A DNA stretch of 64,000 bases from Mesorhizobium sp. M1E.F.Ca.ET.045.02.1.1 (GTDB lineage Bacteria; Pseudomonadota; Alphaproteobacteria; Rhizobiales; Rhizobiaceae): NCBI RefSeq assembly GCF_003952485.1, contig NZ_CP034447.1:806001-870000 (forward strand). Direction: 5' to 3'. Shown here one piece after another: positions 25,135 through 32,199 of this stretch. A model generated the notes under the pieces. It had not been told where the DNA came from, did no database searches, and was given only the letters and a program-made list of their open reading frames with translations. Position numbers and translations under genes: made by a program. Position 1 is the first letter of the stretch. Each line of letters starts with the position of its first letter.

Positions 25135-25163
25135 CCCGTCGGCAGCTGCCGGCGGGTTTTTTT
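25135..25163 (+). terminator. Orphan rho-independent terminator (possible small RNA end)
   Basis: CCCGTCGGCA and TGCCGGCGGG form a 10-bp stem with a GC loop, directly followed by seven T (25157-25163): a textbook intrinsic terminator on the plus strand. The nearest plus-strand gene (DUF892) ends 610 bp upstream and nothing coding is supported between them, so the terminator may end an unannotated transcript. Confidence 0.7.
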
Positions 25164-25358
25164 CAACCGCTTTGTCGTCATAAAGTCCCTTTTGTGAACT
25201 GCGCAGGCTTCCCCCCAGCCGAGTGCATTGAGACTCCCGTTCTACAGAGAAACACTGTCGTCCAGGATCTGCAAGTCTTCGTTGCCGACTAGCAATGACG
25301 ATAGCCTGCCTGCCAACCCTAAACCCTGTCGAAACCGTCAAATCCTCTATGCAGAGGA

Positions 25359-25541
25359 CTAGCTCTGCTTGCTCGCCAGAAGGCGCGCCTCGCGAAGGAG
25401 CGAGTTCGCATCAATGCCAATCATCTCAACAAGGTCGCGCGCTTGCGCCTCAGTGATGCCAGTTTCGCGCACCAGGAACCGCACACGAAATTGCTTCTCA
25501 GCCTGTACGCGTTCGCCGCGCTCTTGCTTGCTCTCTGCCAT
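25359..25541 (-). CDS. Small hypothetical protein, DUF3606-like fold
   Basis: 60 residues beginning MAESKQERGERVQAEKQFRV, then FLVRETGITEAQARDLVEMI and GIDANSLLREARLL. The pattern G-[IL]-T-x-x-[QE]-A-x-x-L-[VI] followed by a G-x-D/N turn is shared with the short proteins at 11526, 26946 and 28221. A short UBA/HTH-like helical fold is likely; the function is unknown. ATG 25541 is chosen because GGGGA lies 7 nt upstream; the frame is open to 25592. A near-match EcfG box on the minus strand (GGAAC-N16-AGTT) lies just upstream. Confidence 0.65.
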   Translation of the reverse strand: MAESKQERGERVQAEKQFRVRFLVRETGITEAQARDLVEMIGIDANSLLREARLLASKQS

Positions 25542-25894
25542 AGGATTTTCCCCAATGGTCGAGAACTTCGGTCGAGCGAATTGGTTCCGCACATCGAGGA
25601 AAGCGATTTACGATGTGGGTTCCCTTGATCAACGCCTTCTTGATTTCCTCGATTGTGCCAGTACCTTTCGCGAAGACGGTGATGATCTCAGCGGCCAAAC
25701 TATCCCATTCCGGACTGCGGGGCGGCGCCTAGCTCATCGAGCGCCTTGCCTACATAGAGTCCTGCAACCAGGAGACGGAACCGAGCGCCGCGCTCGAGCT
25801 GATCTACTTCACAGGATGCGAAGCCTGGGTTCGCACGACGGATCCCGGATTCCCGTACGACATGCTTCGCCGTTCGGCGTGGATTCCCAGCCAA
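25498..25894 (-). pseudogene. Frameshifted hypothetical gene
   Basis: On the minus strand one frame ends ASCEVDQLERGARFRLLVAG then YVGKALDELGAAPQSGMG with a stop at 25700. The adjacent frame continues sensibly with DSLAAEIITVFAKGTGTIEE and IKKALIKGTHIVNRFP. Removing one G from the GGG in ATGGGATAG (near 25703) fuses them into PQSGMDSLAAEII. The downstream end to 25498 looks random. The product belongs to no family I can name. It overlaps the start of the small gene at 25541 in another frame. Confidence 0.4.
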
Positions 25895-25897
25895 TGG

Positions 25898-26779
25898 CTA
25901 GAACGACGCAATCCTTTGCCTTCTTCGCTCCAAGCTTCTCGCCGTTCGGCGTGCGATCCTGAGTTCGTCAAGCGTCGGCTGCCACCACCCTCTCGATCGT
26001 TCGGTCGATCCGGCAGGGCGCCGGGCTGGCCATGTCTTGATCAGTTCAGTCAAGGTCGGTGGTCGCCATCTAGCCCATACATGGTCGACGGCCGCGTCCG
26101 TCATTTGGGGGTAGAACGCTGACAATTCCGGGGCGTCCGCGAGCTTACCTGAAATCCCGGTGAAGACGACGATGCCGTATTGCTGCGTCGCCACGGCACG
26201 GCCGAACGGAGGCAGGTCTTCGGCTGGAAGCGGAAAGCGACGGCGCCTGCGCTCGGCATGACGCAGTTTAGCGGCCTTGTATTCACCCGAATGTTTGTTA
26301 GCTTCCCATCGCCGTTTCCTCTCCTCAGGCTCGGCATGTTGGGCGGCTCTTTCGATGCTTGGCCAACGGCGCTGCAGTTCCTCATAGGAGCGGAAAGGCA
26401 CCCTCCAGGCTCGCAGTTCGTCGTCCCAACTCGCCCATGGAACAGCTCGTAGCTCCTCGAGAACGGTCCTGGAATAAGGTGTGCGGATGAGCAAGTCGTC
26501 CGCGACTTGCAGATACCGGCTCGACAGTGGATCGAAGGCGAAGGCATCTCTTCCCTTGCTGTCGTCATGGGCCGCGCGCGAAGCCGCCTCATGCGCCAGC
26601 CAGCGCTCGACCCGCCGCGCTGCCGTCTTTCCCGGGACGAACCAACCCCCGCGCTCGTCGCTCCACCTGGCGCGCGGGAATGCTCGCCGAAACCGCTCAA
26701 CCGTTGTTCGATCATACGGGAAGCGCGCTTCGGCACCATCGGCTGTCTGCGGTGCGGCAAGGGCGTCGGATTTTTCCAT
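25898..26779 (-). CDS. Hypothetical protein with two HARP-like repeats
   Basis: 293 residues, Arg- and Trp-rich. Two similar units are visible: FPYDRTTVERFRRAFPRARW plus SDERGGWFVP (about 20-65), and TPYSRTVLEELRAVPWASWD plus DELRAWRVPFRSYEELQRRW (about 99-140). The F-x-Y...V-x-x-(L/F)...A-x-W-x-D-x-x-x-x-W pattern is like the HARP domain of annealing helicases, but no helicase is present. After a basic linker (KHSGEYKAAKLRHAERRRRR) comes a C-terminal part with several Trp. A nucleic-acid-binding role is an inference from composition and the HARP resemblance. ATG 26779 is used. Confidence 0.6.
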   Translation of the reverse strand: MEKSDALAAPQTADGAEARFPYDRTTVERFRRAFPRARWSDERGGWFVPGKTAARRVERWLAHEAASRAAHDDSKGRDAFAFDPLSSRYLQVADDLLIRTPYSRTVLEELRAVPWASWDDELRAWRVPFRSYEELQRRWPSIERAAQHAEPEERKRRWEANKHSGEYKAAKLRHAERRRRRFPLPAEDLPPFGRAVATQQYGIVVFTGISGKLADAPELSAFYPQMTDAAVDHVWARWRPPTLTELIKTWPARRPAGSTERSRGWWQPTLDELRIARRTARSLERRRQRIASF

Positions 26780-26945
26780 GGGTTTGCTATTGGCAGCACT
26801 GCTAACAAAGAACGCTGTGCAAGCCGTTTGGGTTCAAACCACACAGCGGCAAGGAATACAGACAGACGAAACCACGCAACGAGCGAAGCATGGGGAAACT
26901 TTCCATGCGCTCGACGGTTAATCCGGATCCAGAGAGGATCGATTC

Positions 26946-27152
26946 ATGCCCAGACGAGCCGCGAAGGAACCGGGGACAGGCCGGCCCAAGAAGCCTCGTT
27001 CGCGTCCGCTGAAGGGCGAGGAGGCGGAAGTGAACCATATCGTGGAAACGCAAAACATATCGCCGGCGCAGGCGCGGGAGCTTGTGCGGCGCTACGGAAC
27101 CGATTGGCGCAAGATTGAGGAGGCCGCCAAAACGTACAAGGAGAACAGCTAG
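26946..27152 (+). CDS. Small hypothetical protein, DUF3606-like fold
   Basis: 68 residues, starting MPRRAAKEPGTGRPKKPRSR, a basic tail, then a helical part EAEVNHIVETQNISPAQARE with LVRRYGTDWRKIEEAAKTYK. It shares the I-[ST]-x-x-Q-A-x-x-L-[VI]-x-x-x-G pattern with the genes at 11526 and 25359. GAGAGGA about 8 nt upstream supports the start. It lies 64 nt before exonuclease III on the same strand, so the two may be co-transcribed. The basic N-terminus could contact DNA; no direct evidence. Confidence 0.65.
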   Translation: MPRRAAKEPGTGRPKKPRSRPLKGEEAEVNHIVETQNISPAQARELVRRYGTDWRKIEEAAKTYKENS

Positions 27153-27216
27153 GCAGCAAAGCCAAGTATCCCCAGGGACAGCTCGGAAAAATCATCGACT
27201 AAGATGATGTGACCGC

Positions 27217-28005
27217 ATGACCACAATCGCGACCTTCAACGTAAACGGCGTCAACGGACGATTGCCGGTTCTCCTCAGATGGCTCGGCGAAACCCGGTAC
27301 GACATTGTCTGCCTTCAGGAGCTCAAGACATCCGATGACAAATTTCCGGCCGATGCGATCAAGGAGGCGGGTTACGGCGCCATCTGGCACGGCCAGAAGT
27401 CTTACAACGGGGTAGCAATTCTAGCGCGAGGGAAAAAGCCGCTGGAGCGCAGGCGCGGTCTGCCCGGCGACCCAGACGATACGCACAGTCGCTACATCGA
27501 GGCCGAGGTCCACGGACTGGTGATCGGCTGCGTCTACCTGCCCAACGGCAATCCGGCGCCCGGCCCGAGATTCGACTACAAGCTCAGCTGGTTTCAGCGA
27601 TTGATCAGCTATGCCCAGATACTGCTCAAGGAAGAGACGGTCCTCTGCGGCGACTACAACGTGGTGCCAACGCCAATCGATGCTGCGGTGCCGGCACGCT
27701 GGCTGGGCGATGCGGTATATTTCCCGCAGAGCCGTCAGGCCTACGCCGACATTCTGGAGATGGGGTGGACGGATGCGGTTCGGCACATCCACCCCGAGAA
27801 GGGCGTCTACACCTACTGGAACTTTTCCTACCGGGGCGGTTACGACCGGAGCTCCGGTCTGCGGATGGATCATCTTCTAGTCAGTCCCGCCCTTTCAAAC
27901 AGGCTGCGCGGCGCCGGCGTCGATGTTGCGGTACGCGGTTGGGAAAAGCCAAGCGATCACGCGCCGGCATGGATCGAATTGATTTGGCCCGGGAAGAGCG
28001 AATAG
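27217..28005 (+). CDS. xthA: Exodeoxyribonuclease III / AP endonuclease
   Basis: Repairs abasic sites and 3' blocks in DNA. The EEP-fold motifs are present in order: ATFNVNGVNGR (Asn for Mg), CLQELKTSDDKFP (catalytic Glu about 34), CGDYNVVPTPID (Asp/Asn pair about 148), HPEKGVYTYWNFS, LRMDHLLVSPAL and SDHAPAWIEL (catalytic Asp-His near the end). At 262 residues it matches the XthA/ExoA family. It sits with Ku, the ligase and stress genes, extending the DNA-repair theme of this region. The start ATG 27217 aligns with the family start MxxIATFNVNG. Confidence 0.94.
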   Translation: MTTIATFNVNGVNGRLPVLLRWLGETRYDIVCLQELKTSDDKFPADAIKEAGYGAIWHGQKSYNGVAILARGKKPLERRRGLPGDPDDTHSRYIEAEVHGLVIGCVYLPNGNPAPGPRFDYKLSWFQRLISYAQILLKEETVLCGDYNVVPTPIDAAVPARWLGDAVYFPQSRQAYADILEMGWTDAVRHIHPEKGVYTYWNFSYRGGYDRSSGLRMDHLLVSPALSNRLRGAGVDVAVRGWEKPSDHAPAWIELIWPGKSE

Positions 28006-28220
28006 AGCTCTTGGTCGAAAGCCGCAGGCTGCCGTGATCCGCCGCTGCAAACGCGTAGGCACCGCCTCTCATCCAACGACACACGCCGGTCCACAAGAGA
28101 ATTCGATCGGCCGGTCCCTAGAGCGGCGATTTATGACCGAGCAATAGACGATGTCGCCCTGCTCGATCCGCACTGACGTCGGAGCAACCTTTTGATCACA
28201 AATCGGTTATAAAAAACGCG

Positions 28221-28442
28221 ATGGGCAAAAAGAAGAAGAATGCGATCGAAAAGGCCGAAGGGGACGAACTTACGGCCGAAGCATACTACTATGCGCGTAA
28301 ATGTGGCCTCACGCCGGATGAGGCCATGGAGATCATAAGAGGCTCCGACACACAGGGCCAAAAGCGCTCTCACAAGCAGTTGCGACCGGCTGTCCTCCAC
28401 AAACATCAGCAACAGCCCTCGGTGCCCGGCCTGTCGGGTTAG
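28221..28442 (+). CDS. Small hypothetical protein
   Basis: 73 residues: MGKKKKNAIEKAEGDELTAE, AYYYARKCGLTPDEAMEIIR, then a polar tail ending VPGLSG. The central G-L-T-x-x-E-A-x-x-I-I segment parallels the DUF3606-like proteins of this window, here with a shorter C-terminal helix and an added tail. The last 18 nt lie inside repeat copy B (28425-28493), which suggests that the repeat's insertion or overlap extended the C-terminus. No ribosome-binding site better than the purine-poor AAAAAACGCG is visible. Confidence 0.5.
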   Translation: MGKKKKNAIEKAEGDELTAEAYYYARKCGLTPDEAMEIIRGSDTQGQKRSHKQLRPAVLHKHQQQPSVPGLSG

Positions 28443-28493
28443 TCGGAGGACTAGAGCATAACAGGCCGGGCCTTACCCCGGTGGCGGGGCAGA
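28425..28493 (+). repeat. Structured palindromic repeat, copy B
   Basis: Matches the reverse complement of 14177-14253. Order: CCCGGCCTGTCGGG (28425-28438), a small hairpin TAGTC-GGAG-GACTA, ACAGGCCGGGCCTTACCCCGG from 28461, and GGGGCAGA at the end. Outer arms CCCGGCCTGT and ACAGGCCGGG are perfectly complementary. The small hairpin differs in sequence from that of copy A but keeps pairing. Confidence 0.6.
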
Positions 28494-28587
28494 AATCTAT
28501 CATGCGCTGTCTTCAGCGACTGGCACTAATAGTTTTAAGTTCTGCGATTGAAAGCCCGTCGTCCACCTCCACTTAGCCGGCCGCATG

Positions 28588-28692
28588 TCAGCCCTTTTTT
28601 GCATAGCCGGCGGTAACCTCGCCCTTGTGTGCGGCGAAGGCTGCCAGCACTTCCGCCTTCTCAGGCTTCGGAACCTTCGAGTGGTCCAGGGT
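28588..28692 (-). pseudogene. C-terminal gene fragment, possibly truncated haemoglobin
   Basis: The minus strand reads TLDHSKVPKPEKAEVLAAFA then AHKGEVTAGYAKKG and a stop at 28588. The KVP-x-x-E-K-x-E-(V/L)-L-A-A pattern near a C-terminus is typical of exported group 1 truncated haemoglobins. Upstream (beyond 28692) the homology ends where a plus-strand fragment of another gene begins. Only about 35 residues remain, so the assignment is tentative. Confidence 0.35.
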
Positions 28693-28878
28693 CCGCCCGA
28701 GCGTTTCGATTTCGCTGGGGACGATCTGTCCGGCGAAGAGCAGGCGAAATTCCTGTCGCAAGCCATCGGCCGCCCGGTCACCTATCAAGAAATCCCGATA
28801 GAAGGGGCACGCCAGCAAACCGAGGATACGGCGCTCATGTTCGAATGGTTTGGCAAGACCGGCTGTCGATATCGCCGT
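28687..28878 (+). pseudogene. C-terminal fragment of an NmrA-like NAD(P)-binding protein
   Basis: The plus strand reads RFDFAGDDLSGEEQAKFLSQ, AIGRPVTYQEIPIEGARQQT and EDTALMFEWFGKTG, matching the later part of NmrA-family NAD(P)-binding proteins (G-D-x-L-T/S...A-L-G-R-P-V-x-Y...M-F-x-W-F). The N-terminal Rossmann part with its GATG motif is absent and the reading frame decays after about residue 95. Together with the fragment at 28588 it forms a block of debris; the interval 28500-29092 contains no intact gene. Confidence 0.5.
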
Positions 28879-29092
28879 ATTGCACAGGAATTTTCCGGAG
28901 GTCCGCTGGGCGCGTGCTGACTGGAGCGTGCTCGAACGGACGTCTTCTGCCGCTTGAGGCCACGACGCGCATCTGCGAGGCTCGCGTGCCTCGGCCGCTC
29001 TTCATCAGCGCGGATGCGAGGAAGCGTTTTGTCCTGCAACGTCGCGGTCGAGCGGCCGGCCTCTTGCGCCGAGTGGCAGCTTCTCGCGGCTT

Positions 29093-30142
29093 TCAGTCGG
29101 CAGTAAGCACGACCTTGACGCTCCGGCTTCGATCGAGAGCAAGCCGGAAGGCTTCAGGCGCCGCCGCGAGCGGCCGCCTGGCGGTGATGAGACGCTCGAC
29201 GTCGGCCTTGCCGGCGACGATGAGATCGACGGCCGTGCGGAATTCCTCGCCGAACCGGAACGTGCCCCTCAGATCGAGCTCCTTCGCCATGACCGTGTTG
29301 GCGGGAAGCGGAAGCTGACCGCCGGGCAGATTGCCGACCTGGACGATCGTGCCGCCCCGGCGCACGTTGCGGATCGCCGATACGAGCCCGGCCGCCGTCC
29401 CGGAAATCTCGAAGACGGTGTCGAACGGAGCCCGGCTCGCCGCCGCAGAAAGCTCGTCAGTGCCGCCGGAAATGTCGATGACGCGATCCGCGCCGAAGGT
29501 CTTGGCGAAAGCGAGCGGTGCGGCCGCGATATCTATCACGGTGATTCCGCCGGCGCCGGCGAGCCTGGCTGCCAGCATGGTGAGCAGGCCGATCGGCCCG
29601 GCGCCGAAGATCGCCACATGCGCGCCCTTCACATCGCCTGCCCGCGCCACCCCGTGCAGGCCGACGGCCAGCGGCTCGGCGAGCGCCGCGGCGGCGAAGG
29701 ACACACCCGCCGGCACTTTCACGCATTGCGCCGCTGTCGCGTCGAACAGCTGCGCAAAGCCGCCCTGCATGTGCGGTGTCTTCGAGGCCGAGCCCATGAA
29801 GTAGATGTTGTCGCAGAGATTGGGACGGCCCTCGCGGCAGCGCGGACAGGACCCGCACCAGCGCGACGGATTGACGGCTACGTGGTCGCCGGCCTTCAGC
29901 CCCTCGGCTTCGCCATTGACCTCGATGACCTCGCCGGCGACCTCGTGGCCGAGGATCAGCGGCGAGGTGACGACGAAGTCGCCCGTCCGGGCATGGCGGA
30001 AATAGTGCAGGTCGGATCCGCAAATGCCGCCGGCCCCGAACCGCACGCGCACCATGCCGGGCGCCAGCGCGCTGAGCTCGCGTTGCGTGAGGCGCAGATC
30101 CCCGGGACCGAACAGCGTCGCCGCGACCGTGGTGGCGCTCAC
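29093..30142 (-). CDS. idnD: L-idonate 5-dehydrogenase (zinc-dependent MDR family)
   Basis: A 349-residue medium-chain dehydrogenase. Catalytic zinc ligands: GICGSDLHYF (Cys), GHEVAGEV (His-Glu); structural zinc cysteines in RWCGSCPRCREGRPNLC; the NAD(P) Rossmann loop is FGAGPIGLL. The sequence fits the IdnD branch (L-idonate to 5-keto-D-gluconate), here placed with a TRAP importer and a GntR repressor; the exact sugar acid is inferred. The start is the GTG at 30142, which overlaps the DctM stop (GTGA), so translation is coupled; the longer frame runs into the permease gene. No 5-ketogluconate reductase or kinase is adjacent, so later steps must be encoded elsewhere. Confidence 0.85.
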   Translation of the reverse strand: MSATTVAATLFGPGDLRLTQRELSALAPGMVRVRFGAGGICGSDLHYFRHARTGDFVVTSPLILGHEVAGEVIEVNGEAEGLKAGDHVAVNPSRWCGSCPRCREGRPNLCDNIYFMGSASKTPHMQGGFAQLFDATAAQCVKVPAGVSFAAAALAEPLAVGLHGVARAGDVKGAHVAIFGAGPIGLLTMLAARLAGAGGITVIDIAAAPLAFAKTFGADRVIDISGGTDELSAAASRAPFDTVFEISGTAAGLVSAIRNVRRGGTIVQVGNLPGGQLPLPANTVMAKELDLRGTFRFGEEFRTAVDLIVAGKADVERLITARRPLAAAPEAFRLALDRSRSVKVVLTAD

Positions 30143-31545
30143 CGAACGAGCCCCATTTGTATCGGCAGCCACAAGGTGATCGCCGGCAGGAACGTGATCA
30201 GGATCAGCGCGACGAGCAGCGGCACGAGCCAGGGCAGGATCGCCATCGTCGTGTGTTCGACCGAGAGGCCTGCGACCCGCGAAAGCACGAACAGCACCAT
30301 GCCGAGCGGCGGGTGCAAGAGGCCAACCATCAGGTTGAGCGTCATGATCAACCCGAAATGGACCGGGTCGATGCCGTAGACCGCGGCGACCGGAAGCAGG
30401 ATCGGCACGAGGATGGTGATCGCCGCGATGGTGTCGAGGAAACATCCGACGAGCAGCATGAGGATGTTCACGAGGATGAGGAACACCCATTTGTTGTCGG
30501 TGAGCGCGAACACGAAGGTGGAGAAGGCCTGCGCGGCCTGACTGACCGTCAGCAGCCACGCGAAGATCGAGGCCGCGGTGACGATGAACAGGACGGATGC
30601 GGTCGTCTCGATCGTATCGAAGCTGGCTTTGGCCAGCGTCCTGAACGTCATCGAGCGATAGCGGACCAGGCCGAGGAAGAGCGACCAGATGACGGCGGCC
30701 ATCGCCGCTTCCGTGGGCGTGAACCAGCCCATCGTCATGCCGCCGATCAGGATCACCGGCGTCATCAGCGCCATGACGGCCGAGAAGTCGAAATACCAGT
30801 CGGCCGCAATGAGAACCAGGAGCGACAGACCGACCGCGGCGTTGATGGAGAACCCCGTCTGCATGAGCAAATAAACCGCGACGGGAAAGCAGGACACCAC
30901 CAGCACTTCGCCCGACGCGGCGGCCAATTGCCTCAATTCGAAAGGCGTGTCGGAGCCCCAGCCCCGTCGATGCGCGAAGATCGCGACGGTGATCATCATC
31001 AACGCGGTCATCACGACGCCGGGAAGGATGCCGGCCATGAACAGCGCGCCGATCGATACGTTCGCCATCATGCCATAGATCACGAAGGGCAGCGACGGCG
31101 GAAAGATCGGGCCGAGCGTCGCGGAAGCGGCGGTCACGCCGACCGCCGCCTCGACCGGATAGCCATGGTCCTTCATCGCCTTGATCTCGATCGTTCCGAT
31201 GCCGGCGGCGTCCGCGAGCGCCGTTCCCGACATGCCGGAAAATATCACGGAGCCGATGATGTTGACCTGCGCCAGGCCGCCCTTCATCCAGCCGACGAGC
31301 GCCAGCGCGAAGCTGTAGATGCGGCCCGTCACGCCGGCGATGTTCATCAGATTGCCGGCCAGGATGAAGAAGGGGACGGCGAGCAGCGGAAAGCTCTCGA
31401 CGCCGGCGATCATGCGCTGCGCGGTGATGATGTCGGGCGCGACGCCATAGATCACGAGGTAGAGCAGCGAGGCCGTCGCCATCGATACCGCCACCGGAGC
31501 GCCGACGAGCATGAGGACGAGAAAGGAGCCGATGAGAAGAAGCAT
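30139..31545 (-). CDS. TRAP transporter large permease (DctM-like)
   Basis: A 468-residue polytopic membrane protein of the IT superfamily: MLLLIGSFLVLMLVGAPVAV, PFFILAGNLMNIAGVTGRIY, SGMSGTALADAAGIGTIEI, SATLGPIFPPSLPFVIYG, GWFTPTEAAM and HPPLGMVLFVLS. It forms the sodium-driven channel half of a TRAP system. It is about 40 residues longer than most DctM proteins; the extra segment (around 235-280, VVSCFPVAVYLLMQTGFSIN) appears to add a hydrophobic hairpin before the second inverted repeat. It starts 4 nt after dctQ and overlaps idnD (GTGA). Confidence 0.93.
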   Translation of the reverse strand: MLLLIGSFLVLMLVGAPVAVSMATASLLYLVIYGVAPDIITAQRMIAGVESFPLLAVPFFILAGNLMNIAGVTGRIYSFALALVGWMKGGLAQVNIIGSVIFSGMSGTALADAAGIGTIEIKAMKDHGYPVEAAVGVTAASATLGPIFPPSLPFVIYGMMANVSIGALFMAGILPGVVMTALMMITVAIFAHRRGWGSDTPFELRQLAAASGEVLVVSCFPVAVYLLMQTGFSINAAVGLSLLVLIAADWYFDFSAVMALMTPVILIGGMTMGWFTPTEAAMAAVIWSLFLGLVRYRSMTFRTLAKASFDTIETTASVLFIVTAASIFAWLLTVSQAAQAFSTFVFALTDNKWVFLILVNILMLLVGCFLDTIAAITILVPILLPVAAVYGIDPVHFGLIMTLNLMVGLLHPPLGMVLFVLSRVAGLSVEHTTMAILPWLVPLLVALILITFLPAITLWLPIQMGLVR

Positions 31546-31549
31546 GGGC

Positions 31550-32116
31550 CTAGATCCCGTCGAACGCCCCAGGGCGCTCCAGCACGGAATAGCCGCGTCT
31601 GACATTTCCCGCGAAGACCTGGATCGACCGGACGAGCATGAGGGCGAAAGCGGCGAGCACCGCGTAGAAAAAGACGTTACGCGGCAGGTCAATCGTGGTC
31701 ATGCGTTCCCGGGCCACGATCGACACGTATCGCCACATCAGCACGCACATGTAACCGAAGAAGCCGATCCTGACGACGTCGACGAAGAGGGCGAGGAAGC
31801 GCCCGCCGGCCGCCGGCAGATAGTGGTAAAGCACGTCGACATGGATATGGCGCGACAGGCGCACGCACATTGCCGCGCCGAGGAAGACGACGACCACGAG
31901 AAAGTTGATCGCGACCTCCTCGGTCCAGGCAAGGCTGTTGTTCAAGACATAGCGGGTGAAGAACTGCAGGAAGACGCAGACCACCATGCCCCAGAAAGCG
32001 GCCAGCGTCACCCAATCCTCGATGGCATAACGGGACAGATCGACGGGCGCTGCCTCCTCCTCGAAGGAGTGGGCGAGTTCTTCGGCGGTGACCTGGGTGT
32101 GGACCTCTTGCGTCAT
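31550..32116 (-). CDS. TRAP transporter small permease (DctQ-like)
   Basis: A 188-residue protein with four membrane helices: a hydrophilic N-terminus with acidic AEELAHSFEEEAAPVD, then EDWVTLAAFWGMVVCVFLQF, the family TRYVLNNSLAWTEEVAINFL block, VRLSRHIHVDVLYHYLPAAG and a final helix ending VRSIQVFAG. DctQ proteins form the small subunit that sits beside DctM. It lies between the binding-protein gene and dctM, 4 nt from the latter. The N-terminal extension of about 35 residues is longer than usual. Confidence 0.92.
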   Translation of the reverse strand: MTQEVHTQVTAEELAHSFEEEAAPVDLSRYAIEDWVTLAAFWGMVVCVFLQFFTRYVLNNSLAWTEEVAINFLVVVVFLGAAMCVRLSRHIHVDVLYHYLPAAGGRFLALFVDVVRIGFFGYMCVLMWRYVSIVARERMTTIDLPRNVFFYAVLAAFALMLVRSIQVFAGNVRRGYSVLERPGAFDGI

Positions 32117-32161
32117 CGGTACGGCTCCAGCGGAACGGGACTATTCTGGCTTCTGTCGGGA

Positions 32162-32192
32162 AAGGGCCCGGCGCCTGCCGCGCCGGGCCCTT
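32162..32192. terminator. Intergenic hairpin between dctP and dctQ
   Basis: AAGGGCCCGGCG and CGCCGGGCCCTT form a perfect 12-bp stem with a 7-nt loop. It lies in the 83-bp dctP-dctQ gap. No T-tract follows, so it is more likely an mRNA stabiliser or attenuator that keeps the binding-protein message in excess, as is common in TRAP operons. Confidence 0.65.
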
Positions 32193-32199
32193 GGGCTGG

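Noticed and set aside
25063..25341. Minus-strand frame across the orphan terminator
   Set aside because: It reads through a perfect plus-strand terminator and has no ribosome-binding site or recognisable motif.
30157..31602. 481-codon plus-strand open frame opposite the TRAP permease genes
   Set aside because: It is the complement of dctM/dctQ; its composition (Arg, His, Asp, Gln-rich, no hydrophobic core) is that of an antisense shadow in GC-rich DNA.
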